A DNA stretch of 64,000 nt from Epichloe hybrida (taxonomy: Eukaryota; Ascomycota; Sordariomycetes; Hypocreales; Clavicipitaceae): the NCBI GenBank assembly GCA_019022495.1, contig JAFEKR010000002.1:992001-1056000 (forward strand), read 5' to 3'. The translations under genes were made by a program, and so were the position numbers. Shown in pieces: positions 35,061 through 47,200 of this stretch. Positions within the stretch are counted from its first letter, which is position 1, and each line of letters begins with the position of its first letter. The notes under the pieces were generated by a model. That model was not told the DNA's origin and did not search any database. It saw only the letters and a list, made by a program, of their open reading frames with translations.

Positions 35061-35093
35061 CCGTACGTAAAGTGCACTAGAAAGAATTTTATA

Positions 35094-35115
35094 GTGATAG
35101 GCTAGGCTTATAACC
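35094..35115 (-). promoter_or_regulatory. Cop1-c primer-binding site (half-tRNA initiator Met type)
   Basis: Immediately inside the 5' LTR, element-sense sequence reads GGTTATAAGCCTAGCC. With one G-to-A change it matches GGTTATGAGCC, the complement of the anticodon arm of initiator tRNA-Met, the internal tRNA site used as primer by copia-type elements. This supports both the element type and the LTR boundary. Confidence 0.7.
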
Positions 35116-35160
35116 TATTAAAATGTAGGGAGCTAGTTGCTAGCTAGCAATAGCTATACA
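35116..35160 (-). repeat. Cop1-c 5' LTR, distal 45 bp
   Basis: TATTAAAATGTAGGG onward; the remaining LTR sequence continues at 40241. The split is due to hAT-2, whose target duplication GCTATACA (35153-35160) is repeated at 40233-40240. Removing the insertion restores AGCTATACAGGTGCAGCTC, as in the other LTR copies. Confidence 0.9.
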
Positions 35161-35302
35161 CAGAGGATTGTATTTAATTACAACTACAATTACAATTAAT
35201 TACAAGATAGACTTTATAATTACAAATTAATTACAACTACAAGATAATAATTACAATTACAATTACATAATTACATGTAATTATTATAGTAATAATAGTT
35301 AA

Positions 35303-35376
35303 TAGTAAAAAGTAAGTAATAGTAATAGTAATAGTAATAGTAATAGTAATAGTAATAGTAATAGTAATAGTAATAA
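35303..35376. repeat. (AGTAAT)n microsatellite
   Basis: Roughly eleven units of AGTAAT between the left subterminal repeats and the transposase 3' end of hAT-2. Confidence 0.85.
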
Positions 35377-35409
35377 ATAAATTTCTATCTAAATAATTAA
35401 GTAAAAGCT

Positions 35410-38400
35410 TATAAGTCTAAATTACTATTAGAATAACTAGAGGACTCTAGATCTAATAAATCTTAGGGATTTTTAGGATCTAAGTCTTCTTTAAAGTTAG
35501 ATGAATTTAACTTAAAGCTATGATAGTTAAATAGGTTAGTATATTACTTAATATTAGCAATATTATTCTCCTTTAGCTAATTCTTTAATAGTAATAATTC
35601 CTTAATAATATAATGTTTTAGTTTTATTTGGCGCTTAGTAATAATATTTCCTCCCTAGTTAAACTAGCTTTCTATAGCACTAGAGGTAGTAGGAATTGCT
35701 AGGTATTTCCTAGCTATATACTTAAAATAGGGAAAGATATAATATTTCTTTCCTACTATTTAAATATATCTTCCTATAAATAGTTAGTAAGTGAAATATA
35801 TAATATAATATATAAAAAGAGAAAACTTACCTTATTATCTATTAAATTAAGCCCTAAATAGCTAGAAATTTCGTTTTTTCTAGTCTTTTGTATAGCCTTA
35901 TCCCTTTTATTTATAAATAATCCTTTATAAAGCTTTATACTAGGTTTTGGCCTAGGATTATTAAAGGTTCTAGGTAAAGGATTAGAACCACTAATTTCTA
36001 CTGAAAATTAGCTTTTCTGTGTTAGTTATGGCGCTTCTAGGCCTTCTAAATTAGAAAGACTATCTATCTCTAAATTATTAAATTTAGAGATAGAATTCTA
36101 TTTTTCTTTAAATAATATATAGGTTCTAAAAGAAAATTAGTAACTTAATATAAATATTATAAGTTTATAAGGTAAAATATAATACTTACTCTTTATATTC
36201 TTTTTGTAAATCTAAAAGAAGTAATTTAATCTTTAGTTATTTAACTATTAATCTCTTTTTAATTATAGCTAGATTTAGCCTAGGGTCTAATAATATTATA
36301 AATAAATAAGGTTTATAAAAATTATAGTTACTTTCTATATCTTTAGGAAAGTAATTCTATAACTTTTGTAAACTAATATTTAAGTAATTAATAAAGACCT
36401 AGCTAAATGGAGCATATGAATGTTTCTAAAGGTATATTAGTAATAATAAACACTAATTAAGTAATAGAAAGATATAACTTACATTATTTTTATAAGTAAT
36501 TTGGTTTTCTTTTATATTATTAAGATATTTATATATCCTAATAATAAAAATAGGGACTAACCCTAATGTATTATATTTTTGACTTTATAATATAATAGTA
36601 GGTTTATAAAAAACCTTTAATATACTGCTTAAAGTTGCTAAATTATCCTATTCTTAGGTTAAAGGCATAGTATCTTTTAAAGCAGCAATATTAGTATACT
36701 TATTTAATAGATTAATAGCTCCTTTTAACTCTAAAGAAGTATTAATTATTAAATAAGTAGAGTTTTATCTTGTTTTATTTGCTAGTTAAAAAGTTAGTAT
36801 AATATTATAATTAAATTAAATAGAAAACTAACTTACTAAGTGGAATTTTTATAATATTATTATTTTTAGCTATAAGACTAAGTCTTTTAGCTTCTTTTAA
36901 AGCTTTAAGCTATTTTTTATAAATTACTTAATTATTTTTAATAATAATAGGAATTTTTTTAAGCTTTCCTAGTAAACCTTATAAAAAGGTTAGTTAGTTA
37001 ATAAATATAATATTATAATTTGGTTTAACTTACCTTTAATAAAGGATTTAAATAGTTTTCCCTTAGGTTGATTTTTAATAGCTTAAAATTCTTTAATAGA
37101 ATAATGTAAATATTCGCTATTTTTAAATTCCTCTAAATTCTTAGAGGAGGATATTAAATTTATAAATTTTGTAATAATATCCTTAGCAATAATATTAAGG
37201 ATATGTGCTATATATTGAATATTATAAGGTTTAATAATAATATTATTATAATTCTTATTAATATAAGAAGTTATAAATGTATTATTATTAGAACTATTAT
37301 CTCTAGTAAAGCTTAAGAATACGTTAGCATATTAAAATTCATTATACTAAGTAGTAAACTTACCTTATAATATTCTTAGCTTCTAAATTATAGTCAAGAA
37401 GTAAGTTATTAAAGCATTTCTAAATATAAGCTTTACTATATAAGCTAGAGAGATATTTAAAGCCTAATTATATTAGCTTAATAACTTTAGAAGTTTAAAT
37501 ATAAAAAGTAAACTTACCTAAAAGCTTATATTTAAGCTTAAAATTAGGGTTAAGCTAACTAGCTAAAACTCCTAAATAAGATTTTAAATTAGTTAAGGTC
37601 TAAATATCTAATTAAATAGATATAGACCCTAGGTTTAATGTTTAGTAATTTAGCTAAGAAATAAGTTTCTTTTTAGAAGCATTATATAAAGAATAAACTC
37701 TTTGTATAATACTTTTATAATTTAGTAAAGAAACCTTATTCTTATTGCTTAGATTTAATTAGCTTAGAGTTAATAGTAATAAAAGAAAATAAGTTACTTA
37801 CCTAGAATAATAAGATAATAGTTCTTTAAAAGAGCTACTATTTATTACGTTAAAAGCTAGGTTATTTTGTAACATAAACTTAATAACTAAAGTAATAGCT
37901 TTTTCTAGTAAAAACTCTTTAGAAAGAGTATTATTTTAATGTTATTTTTTCAAAATAAAGTTTGTTATAGAAGATTAATTATTTGTTATTACTATTTCTG
38001 TAATTTTAGGCACTAAATATATATTAGATAATAGGATTATTATAAGAAAAAGGGTTTATAACTTACTAATAATCTTATTAGGTTTTTTTTTATTAGATAA
38101 AGAAGTAGTAATATTTTTATGCTTAAATTTGTAGTGTTAAACCCTATTAGATACTTGAAAATAATTAACTTTTATTTTAAAGCTAAAAGAACAATTAGGT
38201 TAAGTATAATAGCCTATAATAACCCTATCCTTATTAGGAATTATCTTAGATAATTTAAAATTAAATAGGTTATAAGTATAGATATAGGCTCTTGTACTAA
38301 ACATATAATTATCCTGATTTTTAGGAAGTTTTTCATGAGAGCCTAAGTGGCTAGGTTGTGAGTTATTATTAGAAAGAGCAAAAGAAGAATCTAAGGTTAA
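35410..38400 (-). pseudogene. hAT-2 transposase, multi-exon
   Basis: Minus-strand exons align in order with the hAT-4 transposase. A BED-type zinc finger lies near 38110-38300 (P-N-C-S-F-S-F-K ... K-F-K-H-K-N). The second catalytic Asp block T-R-D-N-S-S-N-N-N is near 37278-37310. The dimerisation domain is near 35570-35760 (A-R-K-Y-L-A-I-P-T-T-S-S-A-I-E-S), with the catalytic Glu in A-I-E-S. AT-rich gaps with splice-like borders separate the blocks. The start codon was not fixed and stops occur in all exons, so it is inactive. The product would cut and paste the element. Confidence 0.75.
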
Positions 38401-38594
38401 TTAGGTTATTTTAAAGATAAATAAGGGTAGTTATAAGCTTATAATAAAAAGGGAATTATTCTTTAATAGTTTAAGAAAAAGGTAAAATAAATAAAAAGAG
38501 AGGATTTACTTATATTATATAGAAAAGTAAATCTAGAATAATTACAAATCTTAAATGAAATACCTATAGCTAGAATATTCTAAATTTGCTATCT

Positions 38595-39005
38595 ATAGCT
38601 TAATTTACTACTACCCTACTTTAATTCTTGTATTAATAGCTTGATTTGCCACTACCCCACTTTAATTCTTGTATTAATAGCTTAATTTGCCACTGCCCCA
38701 CTTTAATTCTTGTATTAATAGCTTGATTTACTACTGCCTCACTTTAATTCTTGTATTAATAGCTTAATTTACCACTGCCCCACTTTAATTCTTGTATTAA
38801 TAGCTTGATTTGCCACTGCCTCACTTTAATTCTTGTATTAATAGCCTAATTTACCACTGCCCTACTTTAATTCTTGTATTAATAGCCTAATTTACTACTG
38901 CCCTACTTTAATTCTTATATTAATAGCCTAATTTGCCACTACCCCACTTTAATTCTTATATTAATAGCCTAATTTACCACTACCTTACTTTAATTCTAGT
39001 ATTTA
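38595..39005. repeat. 41 bp minisatellite, ten units, upstream of the hAT-2 transposase
   Basis: TTAATTCTTGTATTAATAGC recurs at exactly 41 bp intervals from 38621 to 38990 (ten starts: 38621, 38662, 38703, 38744, 38785, 38826, 38867, 38908, 38949, 38990). The other half of the unit is YTTGATTTGCCACTGCCCCAC with C/T variation among units, consistent with RIP. It lies just 5' of the transposase gene, where a promoter or transposase-binding block could be. Confidence 0.95.
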
Positions 39006-39029
39006 CTATATTATTTTACGTTACTTATT

Positions 39030-39155
39030 ATAGTAATAGCTTAAAATAGCTTATAATAGCTTATAATAGCTTATATTACTAATATTATTTATATTACTAA
39101 TATTACTTATATTACTTATATTACTTATAATATTACTAGTGTTAAAGTTTAATTA
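39030..39155. repeat. hAT-2 internal AATAGCTTAT and TATTACTTA short arrays
   Basis: About three decamers AATAGCTTAT are followed by TATTACTAAT/TATTACTTA units and then AATATTACTAGTGTTAAAG. The same arrangement, in either orientation, is found in hAT-3, hAT-4 and hAT-5. Confidence 0.75.
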
Positions 39156-39159
39156 AAAA

Positions 39160-40020
39160 TAAATAACTAATAAATAATTTAAATATAAAAACTAGTAAGT
39201 ATAAGTAAATTACTATAGAAAAAGCTTAACTTTTTAATTATTTAGTATTTTAAGATTTTTTAAAATATTAATAAAATAAAATTCTTTTCTCTTTTTTATT
39301 TTTAAAAATTCTAATATATTAATTAATAGTACTATTAATAAGTAAATAATATACTATATAAGACTTACTTTTTAAAAGACTATATAACTAAGTAAATAAG
39401 CTATATATAATATAATTTATTAGACTAACTTTTAAAGCTTATTTTCTATTATCTTTAAGATTAAAGAAATTATATTAAATATATTTATTATATTTATTAT
39501 ATTTATTATTAAATATTTAAGTTATTTTAAAGTAACTTTTCTAAGTATTTTTACTAATTCTTTTTCTAGAAAAACCTTAAAAGTTAATATAATTGTTTAT
39601 AATTTTAATAAAATAGCTAAGTAACTAGGAATTCCTATTTTATATAAATTTAAATATTCTCTTAATAATAAGATAATAATACATATTTATATAATATTAT
39701 TAGAATTTTAGTCTTATTTATATATAATAAAAAATAATTTCTTTAGGGTATATACTATATTAAAAGTAAAAAAAGTATATTAAAAAGAATAGTAAATCTA
39801 AAAAAAAAGATATTAAAGTAAATAAACCTATAGTATATATAAAAAAAACAGGCTATAAGATAAGACTAAAAGATTCTATATTTAGCTACTATATACCTAT
39901 AATTAGCTTAATAGTCTAAATTAGCTTAGACTATAAAATATTATAACTAAATAACTAAATTATAAAAGAAAATAAGCGTAATATTAAGTTTATAAAGAAA
40001 AATCCAAAGAAAAATATATC
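39160..40020. other. hAT-2 5' AT-rich region
   Basis: Very AT-rich sequence between the internal arrays and the right subterminal repeats. I found no exon, motif or tandem repeat that I could support. Confidence 0.4.
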
Positions 40021-40240
40021 TTAATTATATATAAGTTTTCTATTTTTAGTAATAATTACATGTAATTATGTAGTTGTAGTTGTAATTAATTGTAATTATT
40101 ACAACTACAATTATAATTAATTACATGTAGTTAACAATTATAATTAATTAATTACACCCTAGTAACAATTACAACTACAATTACAAGGTACCCCCTAAAA
40201 ACTACATTAATTACACTACATACAATTGTCTGGCTATACA

Positions 40241-41013
40241 GGTGCAGCTCTACGGTTAGGGACTAGTAGAACCACCACGTTGAATTTATTTAACGTAACG
40301 TAACGGAAGGTTTTGGCAGTTATTAACTAATAGGATTTAATCTAGATAACTTTTACGATATCTTATATACTAATAGAATTGATTTTAGTGACGTTATACG
40401 GGCAATACGGCTGTTAGATTAAGAGGCCTAGCTATCTAGCTAGATTAAAAAGATCTTCTTCCTCTTATATACTTACTAACCGTATTAGTGAATCCAGACC
40501 GCTAAAGAGGTCTTATAGGCCACTTTTTATTTTCCGTAAAATTCATTTGTATGTAAAATCCAAAAAATCGACTCACCACCATATAAACTAGCAACCCGTA
40601 TGCACCAAATTTTAGTCTAAAAAATATTCCTGTATAAAATGAAAGCCCTGTCTTCTAGCTTTAATTTGCTATATGTAAGACTTTTGTACGACCTCTAGTT
40701 AAAGAGAAAATTGCTATTAAAGATAGCTATAGGGTAACCTGCTTACGTCACCCTAGCTTACCTAATTACTAGTGGCGCTGCGGTTGTGGCTGCGCTTGTA
40801 GCCACAACGCAATTGAATAATCCACAATTAATAATTGATTTAGATTAGTCATCTACACGGTCGGTCGCAGCTGTTGACAGCTGCGACGTAGCTATTGACA
40901 GCCACCTTCGCGACCGTTGACAGCTGCAGTGCAGCTGTTAGGCTTGCAATGCAAGCTAGTAATAGAAAGGTCCTTTAACTAGAAAGGGCTAAAAATAGGT
41001 CTTATTTTTAACA
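40241..41013 (-). repeat. Cop1-c 5' LTR, proximal 773 bp
   Basis: Together with 35116-35160 this makes 818 bp, the same as the 3' LTR. The U3 end is only lightly mutated and shows perfect inverted repeats that are blurred elsewhere: 40783-40808 (GTTGTGGCT stem), 40864-40887 (11 bp stem GTCGCAGCTGT), 40920-40938 (9 bp stem ACAGCTGCA) and 40942-40956 (7 bp stem). Confidence 0.9.
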
Positions 41014-42380
41014 TTTATAACTAGCCTTTTAGAGGGGATGTACACTAGGTAGGTGTTAGAACCTAGTGTAGCTAATAACCTTCTAGGGATAGTCCTAGCT
41101 GCTAACTTCTAGGCTTTAGATTGTTTTTCTAGGGGGATTAGAATCTCGCAGTGAGATCCTATGGCTCTAATACTGCTAATATTAGTCGTACAGGGCTAAT
41201 TTAGCTCCCTAGCTAGCAGTTGTTTAGGGCTTTTATCCTTAGTGGTATTAGCAGTTATATTAACTAGGTTAATAACTGCAAGTAATACAAAACACTATAG
41301 ATATAAGGGTAATTTTGCCTACTAGATAGTAGCCCTTAATTAATCTAGAATAGTACGAATAGAACGCTTTGCTAATCCATTTTGCTCATGGATATAGGGA
41401 CTAGAAGTCGTAAATTTAATCCCTTTAGAATTTAACTAGGTTTAATAACTAGAATCAATTTCTTAGCCCCCATTAAAGTGAAGGTGCCTAGGATATTGAC
41501 CTAGTTGATTTTTAAGCCCTCTAAAGAAGCCTTTAATAGCCCTATAAATAGTTAGGCCTTCCTTATTAGGTAATAAGAACACCCACTTATATCTAGTCTT
41601 TTGATTTACTAGAAATAAGCAAATTAACTGTTTATTGTATAGTATAGGGCTGATTTTTAGCGTATCCCCCTCTATTCAATCTAGAGCTCTAGGGGGGTTA
41701 GGGATAGCTAATTTCCTAGGTCTTCTAACTGCCTTAGATTAATCACAAGCTATATATTTAAAGTCTTTATCCTTAATTTTAGAAAAATCAGGGATTCCTT
41801 TAGTTATAAGGCTTGTTTTCTGTAGCAAAGGAAGCCCTAGGTGCCCTAATTATACATGCCATAGGCTAGCTAGTTCTAGTAACTTTTGATATTAAAGGTC
41901 TTTAGGGCCTGAATTAGGGTCTAGATTTGGGTCTAGATTAGGGCCCTCTCCGTCAGTCCCCTGCTAGGCCCCTTAAGAACCACAGGCCTCTTAGGGAGGT
42001 ATTAGGGACCTTTTTCCTTTACTAAGGCCCTCTAACACCCCTAAATCTATATCTTTAGATTTATAAGGGACCTAACCTAGGGCTATAGGCGTTAGAGAAG
42101 GGACTAAATCCCCTAAATCATGCCGTACGATTTCTTCAATATTATCATCATTTTCGTCGATTTCAGCGATTTCGTCTAAATCAGAAGCCTAATCCGGCTT
42201 TTTAGAGGGAATTTGAACCTCTATAGGGTAGCTAATCAGATAGCTATGACTCCTAAAGCTGGCATAGGTAAAAGGTCGGATATAATGAGATTTTTTACAG
42301 GGCCCTTTATATAACGTTAGTGTAAATTGGGTTTTAACGTGAAAGAAAAAACCATGTTTTTCTATATCTAAGGCAGCAAT
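41014..42380 (-). pseudogene. Cop1-b 5' half: integrase and pre-integrase remnant
   Basis: The missing half of Cop1-b. In element sense it contains the pre-integrase module (about 41840-41880) and integrase with H-E-Q-N-G-L-A-K-R near 41365-41395, then a CpG-bearing linker (42120-42200) and the start of the protease-side sequence. It is cut at 42380 by hAT-3; the 5' LTR of Cop1-b is not in the window. Confidence 0.8.
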
Positions 42381-42490
42381 CAGAGTATTGCACTAAAACG
42401 TGTAGTGTAGTGTAGTATTTGTAGTGTAGTGTAGTAACTACACTATAAACTACACTACACTACAAACTACACTACACTACAAACTACACT
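42381..42490. repeat. GTAGT/ACTAC pentamer arrays at the hAT-3 left end
   Basis: After CAGAGTATTGCACTAAAACGTG the sequence is GTGTAGTGTAGTGTAG, a short spacer, then inverted ACTACACTACA units. The pattern parallels the GTATT (hAT-1) and GTAAT (hAT-4) arrays, with a one-base difference in the unit. Confidence 0.85.
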
Positions 42491-42742
42491 AACTATAAGG
42501 AAAAAAAAACTATATTATACTAACTATAAAAAAAAAAACTATAATACATTACATTACAAATTTTTTTTCCTAAACTACACTAACTATAAACACTATAAAT
42601 ATAGTATTAGACTTTTTATTAGTTATTAGTATTATAAGGATTAAAAGAATGCTAGTTATATAAAAGCTTTTATTATTACCTATTTTATTTAATTAGTTAT
42701 AGAATTTATAATATTATTTTATTTTAGTAATTTTACTATAAC

Positions 42743-42825
42743 CAGAGCATGTAATGTAATGTAATGTAATGTAGTTTTTGGGGTTTGGATGTAATGTGTA
42801 ATGTAATGTTAGGGGGAAAAAAAGT
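42743..42825. repeat. GTAAT pentamer arrays, hAT-4 left end
   Basis: CAGAGCATG then five TAATG units, a spacer TTTTTGGGGTTTGGATG, then further units and AGGGGG. The spacer corresponds in position and sequence to TTTTTTGGCCCTTCGATG of hAT-1, which suggests common descent with a changed pentamer. Confidence 0.85.
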
Positions 42826-44201
42826 GGGGTATATTAAGGTCTTATAATATTATATAGAATTTTCTCTTTAAGATTAATATTAACCTTTTTCTCCTACTAT
42901 TATTTTTAAAATTACTATAAATTTTCTAAATTTCTTATATTTTAGATTATTACTTATAATTCTAGGTATAGGGTATTATAAGTAAGATAAATACTTAAAT
43001 TATATTCCTTAGTTTTTTTTCTATGTTTCTAGGTATTATAATACTAATAAACCTTTTTTCTAAGTATTAATATTAATTTATTTAGTATAAGTGTTTTTTT
43101 ACTAGAATATACCCTATATATACTTTTAGAAATAATGTTAAATAATATATTATAAATTCAAATAATTAGATTAAAAGATTATAAAATATTTCTATAATAG
43201 CTTTTATTTTTCTTTATTTAAAACGAAAAACTTAGTCTAATATCTATTTTATTATAATTAATATAAAATATTTCTAATATTTATATTTTCTTTTACACTT
43301 TTTTTAAATTTATTACTTAAAGATTAATACTTTATTTATAAAGAATTCCTAAAATATTAGTAATAAAAGAAAAATATTTATATAATGTTAGTAATATAAT
43401 TTAAAAAAGGCTTTATTTATTATAATAGCTTTTAGGTATATAAACTAATTATATAATATTATATACTATTTTTAAATATAGTATTTAATTATAATAAATT
43501 TGTAGCTTTTTCTATATTAGGTAATATAAGATATATATAATATAATTAGTATAATATAATTAGAAGAGACTTACTATACTTAAAATTAATACATTTTTAT
43601 ATAGAAAATACTTTTTTCTAAATAAAAATCAATTATTTCTTAGTAAAATTTATAGAAAAAGCTATAAATTAGCTAGATTTATATAATTTTAAAGCTATAG
43701 GTATACTATTTCAATTTTATAGAGTAAATATAAAAAGTGGGTCTTATGTGGGTCTTATGTTAGTCTCTACTAGTTTGATTGGTCTTATTAGACTGTTTAG
43801 TCAATTGCGTCATTTGTGACTCACTTGCTTAGCTAAGTGAAAAAATTTTTAAGGAGGGGTATTCCTTTACTTTCTTTTTTCTTTCTTTCTTTTCTCTTTT
43901 CTTTTTACCTTAGTAAATCCAAAAAAAACATTTAGAAAAACCTTTATATAGTTAAGCTAGTTATATTTACTCTTGTTTTTATAATCTTTTTACTTTTTAA
44001 ATAAGTTACAAAACCCCTAAAAAAAAAAAATTAGGAAAAATCACAAAAAATCACAAAGAATCACATAAAATCACAAAAAAATCGACAAAAATCAGGAAAA
44101 TTAGGAAAATTATACCTTTGAAAATCTGCAAAATCTACAAAAATCAGAGAAATCGGAAAAATCAGCAAAAATCGGAAAAAAAGACCTAGACCCACTTCAC
44201 T
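42826..44201 (+). other. hAT-4 5' region upstream of the transposase
   Basis: About 1.4 kb of AT-rich sequence, with AAAGTGGGTCTTATGTGGGTC near 43735 and, from about 43930 to 44190, a run of imperfect ATCACAAAAA/ATCAGGAAAA-type repeats just before the start codon. A pyrimidine-rich tract at 43865-43905 could belong to the promoter. No TATA box can be singled out in so AT-rich a background. Confidence 0.5.
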
Positions 44202-47200
44202 ATGGATTCCTCTTTTTGCCCCTCAGATAACGATTCTAATGCTAGTATGCCTAGCCCTTCTAGGCCTAGCTTACCTTCTAGGCCTAGCTTACCTTCTAGG
44301 CCTAGCTAGGCTAGCCTAGCTTCAGGGCCTTCTCAAACAAGTAATCTTCTAGGATTATATGAGAAAACCCTTAAAAATCAACAAGATTACAAGTTTTCTT
44401 CAAAAGCATATATTTTTTTCCATAATTTATTTAATTATTAGTTATCTAATATTAAATATAATAAAGAAAGGGAAATTATATGCTTTTGTACGCAATCTAA
44501 ATGTAATTTTACGTTTAGAAGCAAAGCAAAGAGATTCCAAGCTTCTAATGGGGTTTAATACTATCGAATTAAGCATCCAGAAATTGCTACTTCTAAATCA
44601 GAAGAAAAAAAACCTGAAAAGATCATTAGTAAGTCTTTTATTCTATTTTATTCTATTTATTTTAAATTTTAAATAATTAATTCTATACTAACTATATATC
44701 TAGTACCTGAAATTCCAGTAGTATTCACTCCTACTAATTAGTCTTCTTTAACCTCTTTTTTTTCAATAAAAAGACCTCAAAATCATACCAGTTCAGAGGA
44801 ATTTTCATCTAAAGAAGCAGTTAATCTAGTTATTAAATTTCTACTAGAAAATAACCTTTCTTTTGCTATAATTAATAGCAAATCCTTTAAAAATTTACTA
44901 AATTATTATTCTAGGTAAGTTAATTCTTTTCCTATAACTATTATAGTTATTTAAGCTAATTTATATAGGAATAATAATTTAGCTTCTTTACTTAGTCACC
45001 GAACAATAATACATAGAATAAATACTATGTATTATTTATCTAAGCAAAAAATCCTCTAACAAATCCAATATCAAATTAAACATCAAGGTTTAATTTCGGT
45101 TTAACTAGATATTTGGACTTCGTTTAATTTAAAGTCTTATCTAGGGGTTATTATAAGCTAGCTTAATCCAAACTTTAAGCTAGAATATAAGCTAATTAGT
45201 AAGTCTTTTAATTAGTATTAATTCTATTATTTACTAATTATTTTACTTATAGGATTTGAATATCTATTAAATTCACATATAGGAGCTTATATTTACTAAT
45301 ACTTTAATAATCTTATTAAAGACTATTACTTAGAGCTAAAGGATATTCTTAGGTAAGTTATTTCTCTAAATATTATAACTATTATTACACTTTAATTCTA
45401 ATTTATATATAGTTTTACTAGGGATAATGGTTCTAATAATAATACTTTTATAACTTCTTATATTGATAAGAGTTATAATAGTATTAGTATTAAACCATAT
45501 GATATCCAATGTATAGCTCACGTTCTTAATATCATAGCTAAGGATATCATTACGAATTTTATTAAATCTATGTCTTCTAAGGAAGACTTAGAAAGTTTTA
45601 AAAATAGTGAATATCTTCACTATCCTACAGAAGAAACTTCGTATATCCAAGTGAATCCTGATTTTCAACAATTTAAATCCTTAGCAAATGGTAAGTAATT
45701 AATCTATTATTCTTTACTATTTTTTATCTAATAATGCTAATATTAATTATAGGTATACTAGGAAAGGTTAAAAGGATTGCTATTCTAATTAAGAATAACC
45801 AAGCTTTATATAAAACTTGGTTAAAATGCCTTAGAAAAGCAAAAACACAAGGTAACCTAGCTAAGAATTATAATATTACGAAGATTCCTTTAGGTAAGTC
45901 TTTAATTCTTATTATAATTATACCTAATACTAATCTATTATATTTATAGCTAATGAAACAAGGTGAAATTCAACCTATAAGATAATTAATACTTCTTTAG
46001 AGCTTAAAGAAGCTATTATTCTTCTTAATAGGGAAACTAATATTGCTGCCCTTAAGGATACTATGCCTACAACACAAGAATGGGCTAATTTAGCAACCTT
46101 AAGCAGTATATTAGAGGTTTTTTATGAACCTACTATTATACTTCAAAGCTAGAAGTATAATACTTTAGGTCTAGTCCCCCTTTTTATTACTAAGATATAT
46201 GAATATCTTAATAATATAAAAGAGGACTAAAAGGCTTATAATAACCAGGTATTTATCTATTTTACTTTCTTTTTAATTATATTATACTAACTTATAAAAT
46301 TAGAAACACGTTTATAATCCTTTTGGTAAGGTCTTTATAGCCTCTATAGATATTGGCTTAGAAAAGCTAGGTAATTATTTCCCACAAGATATAGGAAATA
46401 ATTACCACTTTTATAAGCCTTATTTATATGCTATGTTATTAGACCCTAGGCTTAATCTTATTACTATAAAAGATAAGCTTGGATTACAATCAAGAACAAT
46501 CAAAAAGTTACTAGATAACTTAGAAAAGGATTATAATTCGTAAGTATAATGTTTATTATTATTATTATTCTTATTACTAACTTTAATACTAGGCTTCTTC
46601 CTACTTATAAGGAAAATCAGGCTAATTTAGGCCTAGAGCTAGGCTTAGATAATTCAGAGCTAGAAAATACCCAATTTCTAGTAGAAATTGGAGGGCCTAT
46701 TTAGCCTAGAACCTTTTCTAATCCTCAACCTAAGCCTAAGTCTTCTAACCTCTATAAAGGGTTATTCTTAAATAAGAGAGATAAATCTATTCAAAAAACT
46801 CGAAAGAATGAAATCCCTACTTTTACTAACTTAGAACCTAAAGAGGATAAAGTAAGTAAATATTTCTTCCTATTATATCTTATTATTATACTAATATTAT
46901 AATAAAGGAAGATATCTTTAAATGGTGGGAAGATAACCAAAAGTCTTTCCCTATTCTAAGTATAATAGCTAGAAGATATCTAGCTATTCCTGCCACTTCT
47001 AGTGCAATAGAAAGCACCTTTAATACTAGTGGGAATATTATTACTAAGCGCCAAACTTCCTTAAAACATTCTACAATTAAGGAACTAATTCTATTAAAGA
47101 ATTAGGAAAAGGAGGATAATATTGCTACTAAGCAATACTTAGAGCTATATAACTATTATAGCTCTTTTTCTGAGGATTTAGATACTATGTCTTCTTCAAA

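Larger units (their letters stand above)
35153..40240 (-). mobile_element. hAT-2, autonomous-type hAT element with 8 bp duplications
   Basis: The element proper spans 35161-40232 (5072 bp), ends CAGAGGATTG and CAATTGTCTG, flanked by a perfect 8 bp duplication GCTATACA. Subterminal regions are built of AATTAC/CAACTA-type short repeats, with blocks in the same orientation at both ends. It contains a degenerate transposase on the minus strand. The 8 bp duplication, CAG-type ends and the dimerisation domain assign it to hAT. Confidence 0.9.
28762..41018 (-). mobile_element. Cop1-c, full-length Ty1/copia element with target duplications
   Basis: The element proper spans 28767-41013, flanked by TTTAT at 28762-28766 and 41014-41018. 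Both LTRs are 818 bp once the hAT-2 insertion is removed; the internal region is 29585-35115 (5.5 kb). Domain order gag, protease, integrase, reverse transcriptase, RNase H is that of Ty1/copia. It is the least decayed Cop1 copy and the youngest of the three by nesting order. Confidence 0.9.

Noticed and set aside
34889..35077. 62-codon minus-strand frame
   Set aside because: It is a read-through of the 41 bp hairpin array in the Cop1-c leader, whose period is not a multiple of three.
38595..39005. CRISPR array
   Set aside because: The 41 bp units are contiguous with no unique spacers, and the context is a fungal transposon.
44359..44676. 105-codon plus-strand frame
   Set aside because: It is a shadow of exon 1 of the hAT-4 transposase in another frame and runs into intron 1.
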